48,120 nt of DNA, from the NCBI GenBank assembly GCA_037447655.1, contig JBBHKE010001838.1, positions 111,793-159,912 on the forward strand, in the 5' to 3' direction. This DNA comes from Zygnema cylindricum (lineage: Eukaryota > Streptophyta > Zygnematophyceae > Zygnematales > Zygnemataceae). Shown here one piece after another: positions 1 through 9,743 of this stretch; position 1 is the stretch's first letter; each line of letters starts with the position of its first letter. Position numbers and translations under genes: made by a program. The notes beneath the pieces were generated by a model, which had not been told where the DNA came from, searched no databases, and was given only the letters and a program-made list of their open reading frames with translations.

Positions 1-1
1 T

Positions 2-3000
2 CGGGAAGCTCCACAGGAAGGATGGATTATCGACTCAGGTGCATCCATGCATATGTGTCGTGATAAACAACTTTTCACTAAGCTAAGAAAGATCCCTACT
101 ATAGAGATAGAGTATGGGGATGGGAGAGTGGTTACTACAGATCTAGTGGGCTCAGTTGATCTAAAAGTGTTAGTGGAGGGTAAGACTTCTATACTTACAT
201 TCTTAGATGTACTCTACATTCCTCAGCTAAGTAAAAATCTTGTCTCTATGCCTGTGTTAGATGACAAAGAGTTTGATACCTTCACTAGAAAAGGAGTCTT
301 TACAGCTAAGTATGGGGATGAAGTTTACTTCACGGCAGATAAGGGTAGCTAAGGAATGTTTAGGCTTAACCTGAGTAATGAAAAGAAGAATGCTTACTCT
401 GTTGGTGTTCCTAAGTTGATGATTTCGCATAAGCGGTTGGGGCATGTGCATTTTGATTGGGTGAGGGAAATGGAAAAGCTTGGAGTAGTAGAAGGCATTC
501 AGTTTGGGGATAATGAAATGATGGATGATTGTAGTGGTTGTGCTCAAGGTAAGGCTCACAGACTTCCCTTTCCCAAAGCCGCCACATATAGAGGTGAGAA
601 AGTGTTAGATTTGGTCCACACAAATATTTGGGGACCTGCAAAAGTACCTTCGGTTGGAGAAAAGAGGTTTATGATGACAATAACCTATGACTGGTCGACA
701 TACTCTAAAGTCTACTTTCTATAAACAAAGTCTGAAGCATCAACTTACTTCAAATAATATAAAGGCCTGGAGTGAGAAGTTGCATGAAACCCTCATTAAG
801 AGGATAAAGAGTGATAATGGGGGGGAATATACCTCTAACCACTCTGAGGAATATTTGAGAGACGAGGGAGTGCAGCACCAGAAAACTGTACCATATAACC
901 CGGAAACAAAATGGGGTAGCTGAGAGGTTGAATCGAACACTAGGAGATAGTGCATGCAATATGTTGGCAGAGAAGAAAATAGGAAAGAGATTTTGGGCAA
1001 AAGCAATGAATTGTGCCAACTACATTAAGAATAGAGTCCTTACCTCGGAGTAAAGGGAGTGACACCTTGTGAGAGATGGGTTGGAAGGAAACCAGATATC
1101 TCACACCTTAAAGTATTCGGTAGCCAAGTTTACAGTCTTGACACGGATAGGAAAAACTGGAAGCTAGATGCTAAGGGAAAACCTGGATACCTTGTGGGAT
1201 ATGATGAGGATGTTAAGGGATACACAGTCTATGACTTAGCAAAGAAAGATATCATTGTGGTCAAACACTTAGTTGTCATGGATGAAGGGAAGTCATTTGA
1301 CCCCTTCAAATATACAAAGAAGATAAGAATCAGATTTGAGTCAGAAAGTGAGGAGAAATCGGTCGTTCCCGAAAGGGACATGAGTGAAACCTTGATTGCA
1401 GATTCAGGGGAGATCTAAGATACAGGAGACTCACAGGAAACCTCACATACTCCTATGGACTTCGAGGAGATAGAAAAAGCGGGACAAGAACCAGCTTCCA
1501 TGGACGAGGAGCCGATAAGACAGTGAGAAGAAATCCAAGAATTCTATCTATTCCAACTTCGAAGTTAGAGGGAGGAAGAAAGAGCAGCAAACGGATACAG
1601 GAAAAACAAGCCGCTCATAAGGTAACTAAGCTATCTCACCCAGATGAGCCTCAGTCTTACTCAGAGGTAGTGAAAAGTCCATAGAAAGAAAGATGGATTA
1701 GAGCCATAAATGATAAAATGGCTTCTATCATGGAAGCAAATACTTGGGAACTAGCGGATTGCCCTCTAGACAGAAAACCTATTGGGTGTAAATGGGTTTT
1801 TAAACTAAAACTGAACCCAGATAATACCATTGGGAGATATAAGGCTCGATTGGTAGCAAAGGGGTTCACCCAAAATGAGGGGATTGACTATGAGGAGGCA
1901 TTTGCTCCAGTTGTTTGGTTCTCATCAGTAATGATTCTCCTCAGTCTAGCAGCAGCAGAAGACATGGAAATACACCAGATAGACATTAAGACTGTTTTTT
2001 TTAATGGTGAGTTAGAGGACAAAAAATTTATGAGACAACCCGAGGGATTCGTGGAAAAGATGAATAGAGCAAAGTCTGCAGACTCATAAAGTCCTTATAT
2101 GGATTGAAGTAGGCTCCCCGACAGTGGAATAAGAAACTAGATGAGTTTCTCACAGGTCTGGGATGTATCCGTATCATCTCTGACCATTCTATCTATATGT
2201 TTGAGGATGAGAATGGTGTCATTTTTATTGCAATTTATGAGGATGATCTGCTTGTGTTGAGTAAATCTTTGGAAAAGATCAATAAGTTAAAGAAAGATCT
2301 TAGAAGCATATTTGATATGAAGGATTTAGGAGAAGCAAGATATATTTTGGGGATTCAAATGGAGAGAGATAGGGGGAAGAAGATTATCAGACTTACTCAG
2401 AAAGAAGCAAAAGGTAAAATGCTTGAGAAATTCCAGATAGAAAATGCTAACAGTTGTACCACTCCCATGGACTTGAAAAAGGGAAGTGATGGGAGTGTAG
2501 AAGGAGGAGTGATGATCTTAGACGATCAGATGAGTGCAGGGGAGAGAGAATTTATGAAGTCTATCCCTTATAGACAGGTCGTAGGAAGTTTAATCTATTT
2601 TATGAACTGTACCAGACCGGACATAGCGGCGGCAGTTGGAGTACTCAATAGGAGTCTAAATGATCCTAGGAGGAGAGATTGGGAGGCAGCCAAGAGAGTC
2701 ATGATATATCTGGTGGGAGCTAGAGAGTTATGGTTGCATTTGGGAGGGGAGCACACTGACATCGCTACTTGGAGTGACGCCAGTTATTGGGAAGCACCTA
2801 TGAGACGATGCACTACTGGGTATGTGTTGTATGTTGGTGAAGTTGCTTGCTGTTGGAGCAGTCAGCAACAAAAGGTGGTTGCTCAGTCCACTATGGAGGC
2901 TGAGTACATGGCCTCTTGTTCTGCTGTGAAAGAGTTAATGTGGGTCAAGTCTTTGCTGCAAGAACTGGGACATATGAAGGAGGGAGTGCATGAAGTGTTT

Positions 3001-3236
3001 TGTGATAATCAAGCGGCCATAGCAATTGCAGCCAATCCAAAACATCATTTTAAGGCTAAACATATGGACATAAGATTAAGTTTTGTAAGAGAAAAAGTGG
3101 AGAATAAGATTGTGAATCTTGTATATAGATTGATGAGGAAATGTTGGCTGACATGATGACCAAACGTGTGCCCTCTCCAAAATTAAAATATTGTAGAGAA
3201 AAATGTGGATTAAAAGAAAAGTTAAAATTAGACTAG
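2..3236 (+). pseudogene. Element 1 pol remnant (protease, integrase, reverse transcriptase, RNase H)
   Basis: Domains in order: aspartic protease (DSGAS, about 32-46), pre-integrase HHCC region (HKRLGH, then CSGCAQGK near 430-550), integrase core (about 600-1020), reverse transcriptase (about 1718-2400) and RNase H (about 2750-3100; TMEAEYMA, DNQAAIA). Compared with element 2 it has in-frame stops at 350-352 and 722-724, frameshifts near 760 and 903, a small deletion near 1050, further stops near 1416 and 1679, a break near 2086 and a frameshift near 3130. The RT active-site motif reads YEDD (2236-2247) instead of YVDD. It cannot encode a working polyprotein. The family assignment is secure, but the exact position of every break is by eye. 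Confidence 0.9.
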
Positions 3237-3241
3237 AAAAT

Positions 3242-3249
3242 AAGGGGAG
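3242..3249 (+). other. Polypurine tract of element 1
   Basis: AAGGGGAG lies directly before the TGTTG start of the element 1 LTR. The same octamer sits before the 3' LTR of element 2, which supports it as the plus-strand DNA primer. Confidence 0.8.
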
Positions 3250-3526
3250 TGTTGAAATAAGTAGTTTTATTGTATTTTCTACGTCTAAATTAATTAGCGG
3301 AAAACATATAAAGAAAATGTAGGCAGCCTGCCTCCATCTCTTCTCTTTTGCCCCCATACTTGTAGTAGTCACTGAAGGAGAGAGAGAGGCGATAGAACCA
3401 TGGCTGCCTCAACTCCATAGGAAGGACTAAAGAGTGACTTAAGTCACTCTCAACAAAAGGTTGAGTCCGGCAGGACGAGAACCCCCGACCAACAGAACGC
3501 GGCGTAGCCATTAGCTCTATCCAGTC
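3250..3526 (+). repeat. Element 1 3' LTR, first part (start of U3)
   Basis: It begins TGTTG after the polypurine tract. It carries a perfect 20-bp palindrome at 3431-3450 and an antisense tRNA-like segment (about 3464-3526), and stops at the element 2 insertion point. The same layout is seen at the U3 end of the opposite-strand LTR of element 3 (about 11660-11942). That is why I read this stretch as LTR and not as a free SINE. Confidence 0.75.
3522..3526. repeat. Target-site duplication of element 2, left copy
   Basis: CAGTC precedes the 5' LTR and recurs at 9739-9743 immediately after the 3' LTR. Five base pairs is the usual duplication for Copia integrases. It marks insertion into the LTR of element 1. 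Confidence 0.9.
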
Positions 3527-3672
3527 TGTTGAAAAGAGGTAATTAATAGTTCACTTCCCTATTTTAGTTTTGTTTTAAAGAAAGAGAGTGAGGATCAAAG
3601 GCGCGCCATGGCTGCTGCCATATTTAGAAAGTGGCAGTTTTTGCAGATAAGGGTATTTTGGATAAAATGATG

Positions 3673-3741
3673 CCTAGGTCTAGATTTGAATCTGTGACCT
3701 CTAGACTCTTTATAGCCTAACGCCTTAACCATTAAGGCGTT
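3673..3741 (-). other. tRNA-like module, antisense in U3 (5' LTR of element 2)
   Basis: Read on the minus strand, the segment contains TGGTTAAGGCG, which is the D-arm/A-box sequence typical of plant Ser and Leu tRNAs. A stem TTAGGCT/AGTCTAG follows in the place of the anticodon arm, then GATTCAAATCT, a degenerate B box. No complete acceptor stem is visible, so it is not a working tRNA gene. It is best read as a tRNA-derived (SINE-like or Pol III promoter-like) piece incorporated into the LTR. The same segment lies at 8994-9062 in the 3' LTR. Confidence 0.55.
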
Positions 3742-4187
3742 ACGAAACGATACACGCGACGGGTTTCATAAATATATAAACATTAACGAAACAGCTAATT
3801 AACAGCAGACTAACCAAAATGAGCAATTTCTGCATGTACGCGAATCTGAACCGTGTAAAATATGTTTTGATCGGACGGCCGGCATTAAAGCCGCCACGCG
3901 AAGTGAGCTTTTCGGCGGCATACGGATATAGCGTCACGCGGTGCCACGTGGCGCCACATTATTTGATACCGGAGAAGATGGGAGGAGGAACCATGGCTTC
4001 CGATATGACAAGTGTCACCTTGTAGACATTCTCGTACAATAGTTGTACAATAAGTACATCGCCCATTGTACCTTCTTGTACTTTATAGTGTTCCTATTGG
4101 ACTAGGGTTTAATAGTAGGTAGTCGTGAGTAGGCAGACCGAGACTTAGTAATATTTAGGTACCTCTCTCTCTAAGAGAGCTTGTAAC

Positions 4188-4194
4188 TATAAAG
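4188..4194 (+). promoter_or_regulatory. TATA box of the element 2 LTR
   Basis: CTATAAAG follows a CTCTCTC...GAGAG hairpin. The related LTRs have TATAAAT (near 10293) and, on the minus strand, TATAAAA (near 11150) at the same place after the same hairpin. Transcription should start about 25-35 bp downstream, near 4220, which gives a leader of roughly 180 nt before the gag AUG. Confidence 0.65.
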
Positions 4195-4220
4195 GTCATC
4201 TTTGACCAGCCATAACTTAC

Positions 4221-4291
4221 TGCTCGGGTGAGCAAATTCAGTGATTCTTTTTGCGTTTGACTCAGGGGAGTCTTGTCCTCACAAGGGTGAG
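4221..4291 (+). other. Three conserved hairpins in the LTR leader RNA
   Basis: Hairpins are TGCTC/GAGCA (4221-4234), GACTC/GAGTC (4259-4272) and CTCAC/GTGAG (4278-4291), each with a 4-nt loop. The LTRs of elements 1 and 3 keep a hairpin at each position with different stem bases. The third stem is CTGTAC/GTGCAG in element 1 and TGCAC/GTGCA in element 3. This pattern suggests a selected RNA structure; the role (packaging, dimerisation, translation or reverse transcription) is unknown. Confidence 0.5.
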
Positions 4292-4397
4292 AGTGGTCAG
4301 AATATTTGTGTGCCTGGGCGGCGCTTATTCAGCGGGAAAGTAGAAGGGGCAAATATTATCCTAGAGGCTTTACATAGGCTGCTCATTCTGTGGGTCA

Positions 4398-7300
4398 ATG
4401 GAGACCACAGAATTTCAGGTTATGGGCCCACCCTCTAGGGTGCCCATATTTGATGGATCAGACTTTCTTTATTGGGAAATGATGATGGAGGGAGAACTAT
4501 TTGAGAAGCATTTATGGGGCATAGTGTCTGGACAAATTCGATGCCCACCTCCACCTGGGTTTGGAGGGACACGTTTTTCTGGCACCTCCGCCTCTACAGT
4601 TGGTAGAACAGCTGCCACCATCACCGAGGATGAAGATGAGGAAGGAGAAGAGATTGTCATGGAAGGAGAAAACGAAAGAGTTGCAACCCAAGTAACACCA
4701 TTGCCGAAGGCGATACCGGCAGCAGCACCACCAGCAACAACGACAAGGGTTCAGACCGAAAGATCAGAGTATGAAAAGTGGAACTACAAAGATAAGGTTG
4801 TTAAGCTCTTAATTCTTAAAAGTGTAGCAAAGGGCATTGCCATTCCCCTTATGCATGTCAAATCTTCATCTCAGATTTGGATATCACTAGTTAACAAATA
4901 TAAGAGTGGATCATTGCAGCAGCAACAGTTGGCAGAAAATAAGATTGCAGCTTATACTTATAAGGGAGGAAGTATGGATAATTATTGCAATGATTTAGGA
5001 GCATTGTTTGGAGAGTTAGAGAGTGCAGGTTACTCATGGTCTGAGAGATAAAGAGTGAACACATTAATGATGAAACTACCTGAAGAGTATGAGAATATCA
5101 TTAACCGATTGCAAGACATAGGAGATAGCAATTGGAATTGGGATGACACTGTGGGAATGATTTTAGTGAAAGAAAGCACCATAGAGCTTAGGAGAGGGAG
5201 TCCAAGTGTTCAAGCATTGTCTGCAGGAGCTGATTGGCGGAAGCGTGATGAGGAGAGAGGGAAAGATCCTTATCGAAACTTTGGTGGAAGAGGACAAGGA
5301 GGTGGCATATTTGATAGACAGGGGAGAGGAACTTCTCGAGGAGGATTATGTCACTTCTGCAAGAAACCGGGACACTATATGGCAGATTGTGTCAGACTTG
5401 CAGATCTTTGACTGAAAGATGGTCAAGGAACTTCAAAGGACGGAGGAAAGAAAAAGGCTTTCCTGACTCAAGTTCTTGATGAGGAAGTGGAAGGAAAAAC
5501 TGAACCTGAAGAGGAGCTTGAGGAGCTTCTCCTTAATCCGAGAAACACTGAAAAGCATGTCGACATTCCACGGAGACAAAAGTGTGCTTTCGGAGGTAAG
5601 AGGGATCCACCCGAGGATGGGTGGATCATAGACTCAGGGGCTTCAATGCATATGTGCAAAGATAAGCGGTGGTTCACTAAACTGAGAAAGATCCCAACAG
5701 TTGAGATAGAGTACGGAGATGGTAGAGTAGAAACCACAAGTCTTGTTGGAACTGTTGACTTGAAGGTTCTAGTTGATGGAAAGGCCTCAATTGTAACACT
5801 CTCAGACGTTCTTTACATTCCACAACTTAGCAAGAACCTAGTCTCAACAGCTGTCCTAGATGAAAAGGAGTTTGAAACAGGAACTAGGAAAGGAATCTTC
5901 ACAGCAAGCTTTGATAATGAGGTTTATTTCATAGCTGAGAAGGGCAGTCGAGGAATGTTCATAATTGTACTTTGCAATGAAAAGAGTGTTCTCTACTCGT
6001 GTGCAAGTGAGATGATGCTTTGGCATAAAAGGTTGGGGCATGTGAATCTAGATAGATTAAAGAAAATGAAGAAAAATGGAATAGTGGAGGGTATTACTTT
6101 TGAAGATGATGAGACCTTTGATGATTGTAGTGGATGTGCCCAAGGGAAGATTCATAGACTTCCATTTCCAAAGGCAACCACATTTAGGAGAGAGAAAGTA
6201 TTAGATCTAGTTCACACTGATGTTTGGGGACCTGCTAGGTATGCCTCACATGGGGGGAAAAGATGGATGTTAACTATCACAGATGATTGGTCTAGATACA
6301 CGAAGGTATACTTTCTCAGACATAAGTCAGAGGTATTAAGATGTTTCAAAGAGTATAAAGTATGGAGTGAAAAGCTACATGAAACCTCAATAAAAGAGAT
6401 AAGAAGTGATAATGGGAAAGAATACACCTCAAGGGATTTTGAAGAATATCTTAAAGAAGAAGGAATTCATCATGAGAAAACTGTTCCCTATAATCCGGAA
6501 CAAAATGGGGTAGCAGAAAGAGTGAATAGAACTTTAGGAGATATGTCCAGAAGTATGTTAAGTGATAAGAGGATAGGGCTGCAGTTTTGGGCTGAGTCTA
6601 TGAACTATGCTAATTTCATCAAAAATAGAGTCCTAACTTCAGCAAATAAAGAGAAAACTCCGTATGAGAGGTGGACAGGAAGAAAGCCTGATTTGTCTAG
6701 TTTGAGAGTGTTCGGAAGTCAAGTCTACAGATTGGATTCCGATAAGACTAAATGGAAGTTAGAGGGAAGAGGGAAACCAGGATATCTTGTAGGATATGAT
6801 GAGAGCACAAAAGTATACCGAGTGTATGACTTGAAAAAGAGAGATATAATTTTGGTAAAACACATAGTGGTGATGAATTAAGAGAAGTCCATTGATCCAT
6901 TCAAATATAATAAGGAAGTCAAAATCAGATTTGAAACGGATCAGTTTTCTGACTTTGACTTTGAAAATGAAGAGAAGGAAGAGGGAGAAAAAGAAAAATC
7001 TGCAGATCTACCAAAGGAGAAGGAGGAAAGGACAACATCCGAGGCAACGCCACAATACGAAGTGGAAACCGATGAGGAACTTGATGAGACACCGGAATTG
7101 GAAGATAGGGAAGCTGAAAATTTCCCAAAACGAAACCCAAGAATGCCTTCCATACCAGCGTCCGATTTTGAAGGGGGAAGAAGAAGTAGTAAACGACTTC
7201 AAGAAAGACAGGTAAATAACCAACTCACAAAGATGTCTCACCCAGATGAACCTCAAACATACTTAGAGGCCATAAACACTCCAGAAAGTAGCCGGTGGAT

Positions 7301-8834
7301 CACAGCTATAAATGAAGAAATGGCCTCTATCATGGAAGCCAATACATGGGAGTTGGTAGATGTTCCATCGGACCGAAAACCGATCGGATGTAAGTGGGTG
7401 TTTAAACTTAAATTAAACCCGGATAATACCATTGAGAGGTACAAAGCTAGGTTAGTTGCAAAAGGTTATACACAGAAAGAGGGGATAGACTACGAAGAAA
7501 CCTTTGCACCTGTAGTCAGATTTCCTTCTGTTAGAATCCTTTTAAGTATAGCCGCAACGGAGGATATGGAAATCCACCAGATGGATATTAAAACTGCCTT
7601 TTTGCACGGAGAGTTGGAAGAAGAAATTTACAGGAGGCAACCGGAAGGATTCGTGGTAAGTGGGGAAGAAAACAAAGTTTGCAAACTTATAAAATCACTC
7701 TATGGGCTTAAGCAAGCCCCGCGACAGTGGAATATAAAGCTCGACGAATTTCTGACCGGTTTGGGGTATATCAGAATTAGTTCAGATCACTCTATATATT
7801 TATTTGAGGATGAGAATGGAGTGATATTTATTGCTATTTATGTGGATGATTTGTTGGTCTTAAGCAAGTCCTTAGATAAAATTAACAAACTAAAACGGGA
7901 TCTTAGAAGCAGTTTTGATATGAAAGATCTTGGCGAAGCAAAGTACATTTTGGGAATTCAGATGGAGAGAGATAGAGGGAATAGAATTATAAGACTCACT
8001 CAAAAAGAAGCAATCGGTAATATGCTAGAAAAATTTCAAATGGAGAAAGCAAACGGATGAACTACTCCCATGGATTTGAAGAAAGTGAGTGAGGGGAGTG
8101 AAGAGGGAGGAATATTCATCATTAATGATGAGATGGACGAGATAGAAAGAAAATTTATGGAAAATATCCCTTATCGGCAGATTGTAGGCAGTTTAATTTA
8201 TTTTATGAACTGTACCCGTCCGGATATAGCTGCAGCTGTAGGTGTCCTTAGTAGAAATCTAAATGAACCAAGAAAGAGAGATTGGGAGGCTGCCAAAAGG
8301 GTGATGAGGTATCTGGTGGGGACAAGGGAATTATGGTTGCATTTGGGAGGGGAGCACACTGACATCACCACTTGGAGTGATGCCAGTTATGGAGATGTGC
8401 CTTTAAGGAGGTGTACGACTGGATATGTGTTGCAAATTGGATCCGGTGCATGTTGTTGGAGTAGCAAGCAACAAAAAGTAGTTGCTCAGTCCACTATGGA
8501 GGTTGAATACATGGCTTCCTGTGCTGCCACCAAAGAATTAATGTGGGTTAAATCCCTTCTTGAAGAACTTGGGTTCATGAAGTCTGGAACTCAAAATGTT
8601 TTTTGTGATAATCAAGCTGCTATCTCTATTGCAGCTAATCCGAAACATCACTTCAAAGCTAAGCATATGGATATTAGACTAAGCTTTGTTAGAGAGAAGG
8701 TAGAAAATAAAATTATTAAACTGGTTCATAAAACTGATAGAGAAATGATTGCAGACATGATGACAAAAGCAGTGCCTTCCCCTAAGTTGATTTATTGCAA
8801 AGAAAACTGTGGATTAAAATTGAAAAGTGACTAG
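4398..8834 (+). pseudogene. Element 2 gag-pol frame with four in-frame stops
   Basis: One reading frame of 1,478 codons spans gag and pol with no frameshift. It is interrupted by stops at 5049-5051 (TAA), 5409-5411 (TGA), 6879-6881 (TAA) and 8058-8060 (TGA). Gag starts at an ATG inside the LTR, includes an acidic/proline-rich segment and a CCHC zinc knuckle (5349-5390), and lies before the protease DSGAS (5631-5645). Integrase follows, with HKRLGH, CSGC, catalytic Asp in HTDVW and SDNGKEY, and Glu in NGVAERVN. Next come reverse transcriptase ([16 protein letters not shown] at 7839-7850) and RNase H (SDASYGD, then TMEVEYMA where element 1 has TMEAEYMA). All catalytic motifs survive although the frame is broken. 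At the 8058 stop, element 1 keeps a Cys codon. Confidence 0.9.
4418..4432 (+). other. Primer-binding site complementary to the anticodon arm of initiator tRNA-Met
   Basis: GGTTATGGGCCCACC directly follows the last base of the LTR. Its reverse complement, GGTGGGCCCATAACC, equals (from memory of the conserved plant sequence) the anticodon stem-loop of initiator tRNA-Met, including the CAU anticodon. Priming from a cut 5' half of this tRNA is established for Drosophila copia and yeast Ty5, while most plant Copia elements use the 3' end of the tRNA. The site lies within the gag coding frame. The opposite-strand element 3 has the identical 15 bases at 10917-10931. Confidence 0.85.
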
Positions 8835-8839
8835 GAATT

Positions 8840-8847
8840 AAGGGGAG
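8840..8847 (+). other. Polypurine tract of element 2
   Basis: AAGGGGAG lies six bases after the pol stop codon and abuts the 3' LTR. It is identical to the tract of element 1. Confidence 0.9.
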
Positions 8848-9738
8848 TGTTGAAAAGAGGTAATTAATAGTTCACTTCCCTATTTTAGTTTTGTTTTAAA
8901 GAAAGAGAGTGAGGATCAAAGGCGCGCCATGGCTGCCGCCATATTTAGAAAGTGGCAGTTTTTGCAGATAAGGGTATTTTGGATAAAATGATGCCTAGGT
9001 CTAGATTTGAATCTGTGACCTCTAGACTCTTTATAGCCTAACGCCTTAACCATTAAGGCGTTACGAAACGATACACGCGATGGGTTTCATAAATATATAA
9101 ACATTAACGAAACAGCTAATTAACAGCAGACTAACCAAAATGAGCAATTTATGCATGTACGCGAATCTGAACCGTGTAAAATATGTTTTGATCGGACGGC
9201 CGGCATTAAAGCCGCCACGCGAAGTGAGCTTTTCGGCGGCATACGGATATAGCGTCACGCGGTGCCACGTGGCGCCACATTATTTGATACCGGAGAAGAT
9301 GGGAGGAGGAACCATGGCTTCCGATATGACAAGTGTCACCTTGTAGACATTCTCGTACAATAGTTGTACAATAAGTACATCGCCCATTGTACCTTCTTGT
9401 ACTTTATAGTGTTCCTATTGGACTAGGGTTTAATAGTAGGTAGTCGTGAGTAGGCAGACCGAGACTTAGTAATATTTAGGTACCTCTCTCTCTAAGAGAG
9501 CTTGTAACTATAAAGGTCATCTTTGACCAGCCATAACTTACTGCTCGGGTGAGCAAATTCAGTGATTCTTTTTGCGTTTGACTCAGGGGAGTCTTGTCCT
9601 CACAAGGGTGAGAGTGGTCAGAATATTTGTGTGCCTGGGCGGCGCTTATTCAGCGGGAAAGTAGAAGGGGCAAATATTATCCTAGAGGCTTTACATAGGC
9701 TGCTCATTCTGTGGGTCAATGGAGACCACAGAATTTCA
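8848..9738 (+). repeat. 3' LTR of element 2
   Basis: It has the same length (891 bp) and ends as the 5' LTR, with three substitutions by eye and no indel. It ends in the same sequence that carries the gag ATG (9719-9721), so a solo LTR of this family would still carry a start codon at its edge. The antisense tRNA-like module is at 8994-9062 and the G-box at 9266-9271. Confidence 0.95.
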
Positions 9739-9743
9739 CAGTC
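9739..9743. repeat. Target-site duplication of element 2, right copy
   Basis: CAGTC is identical to 3522-3526. The sequence after it continues the interrupted LTR of element 1. Confidence 0.9.

Larger units (their letters stand above)
3527..4417 (+). repeat. 5' LTR of element 2
   Basis: The LTR is 891 bp, TGTTG...TTTCA. In order it holds: an antisense tRNA-like module (3673-3741), a G-box (3945-3950) beside a GGCGCC palindrome, five GTAC tetramers in 4034-4081, a CT/GA hairpin (about 4162-4180), a TATA box (4188-4194), three hairpins (4221-4291) and the gag start codon (4398-4400) in its last 20 bases. Differences from the 3' LTR are a T/C in the first 110 bp, a C/T near 3759 and a C/A near 3830. 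Confidence 0.95.
3527..9738 (+). mobile_element. Element 2: complete young Copia retrotransposon, 6,212 bp
   Basis: Two 891-bp LTRs (3527-4417 and 8848-9738) differ at three positions by eye, are bounded by TG...CA and are flanked by the 5-bp duplication CAGTC. Inside are a primer-binding site at 4418-4432, one gag-pol reading frame (4398-8834, four in-frame stops) and a polypurine tract at 8840-8847. The order protease, integrase, reverse transcriptase, RNase H makes it Ty1/Copia. It sits inside the LTR of element 1. Three differences in 891 bp indicate a recent insertion. The element could now move only with proteins supplied by another copy, unless its stops are read through. Confidence 0.95.

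Noticed and set aside
3250-3526. Independent tRNA-derived SINE between elements 1 and 2
   Set aside because: The same sequence adjoins the element 3 LTR in the same relation, and the TGTTG start follows the polypurine tract directly. It is therefore part of the LTR, though a captured SINE may be its origin.
3740-3937. 65-codon minus-strand open frame repeated in both element 2 LTRs (also 9061-9258)
   Set aside because: Its duplication only reflects the LTR pair. It has no known similarity and overlaps the tRNA-like module.
5049-8060. Organelle-type RNA editing repairing the stops of element 2
   Set aside because: Such editing acts on plastid and mitochondrial RNA. There is no evidence for it in nuclear retrotransposon transcripts.
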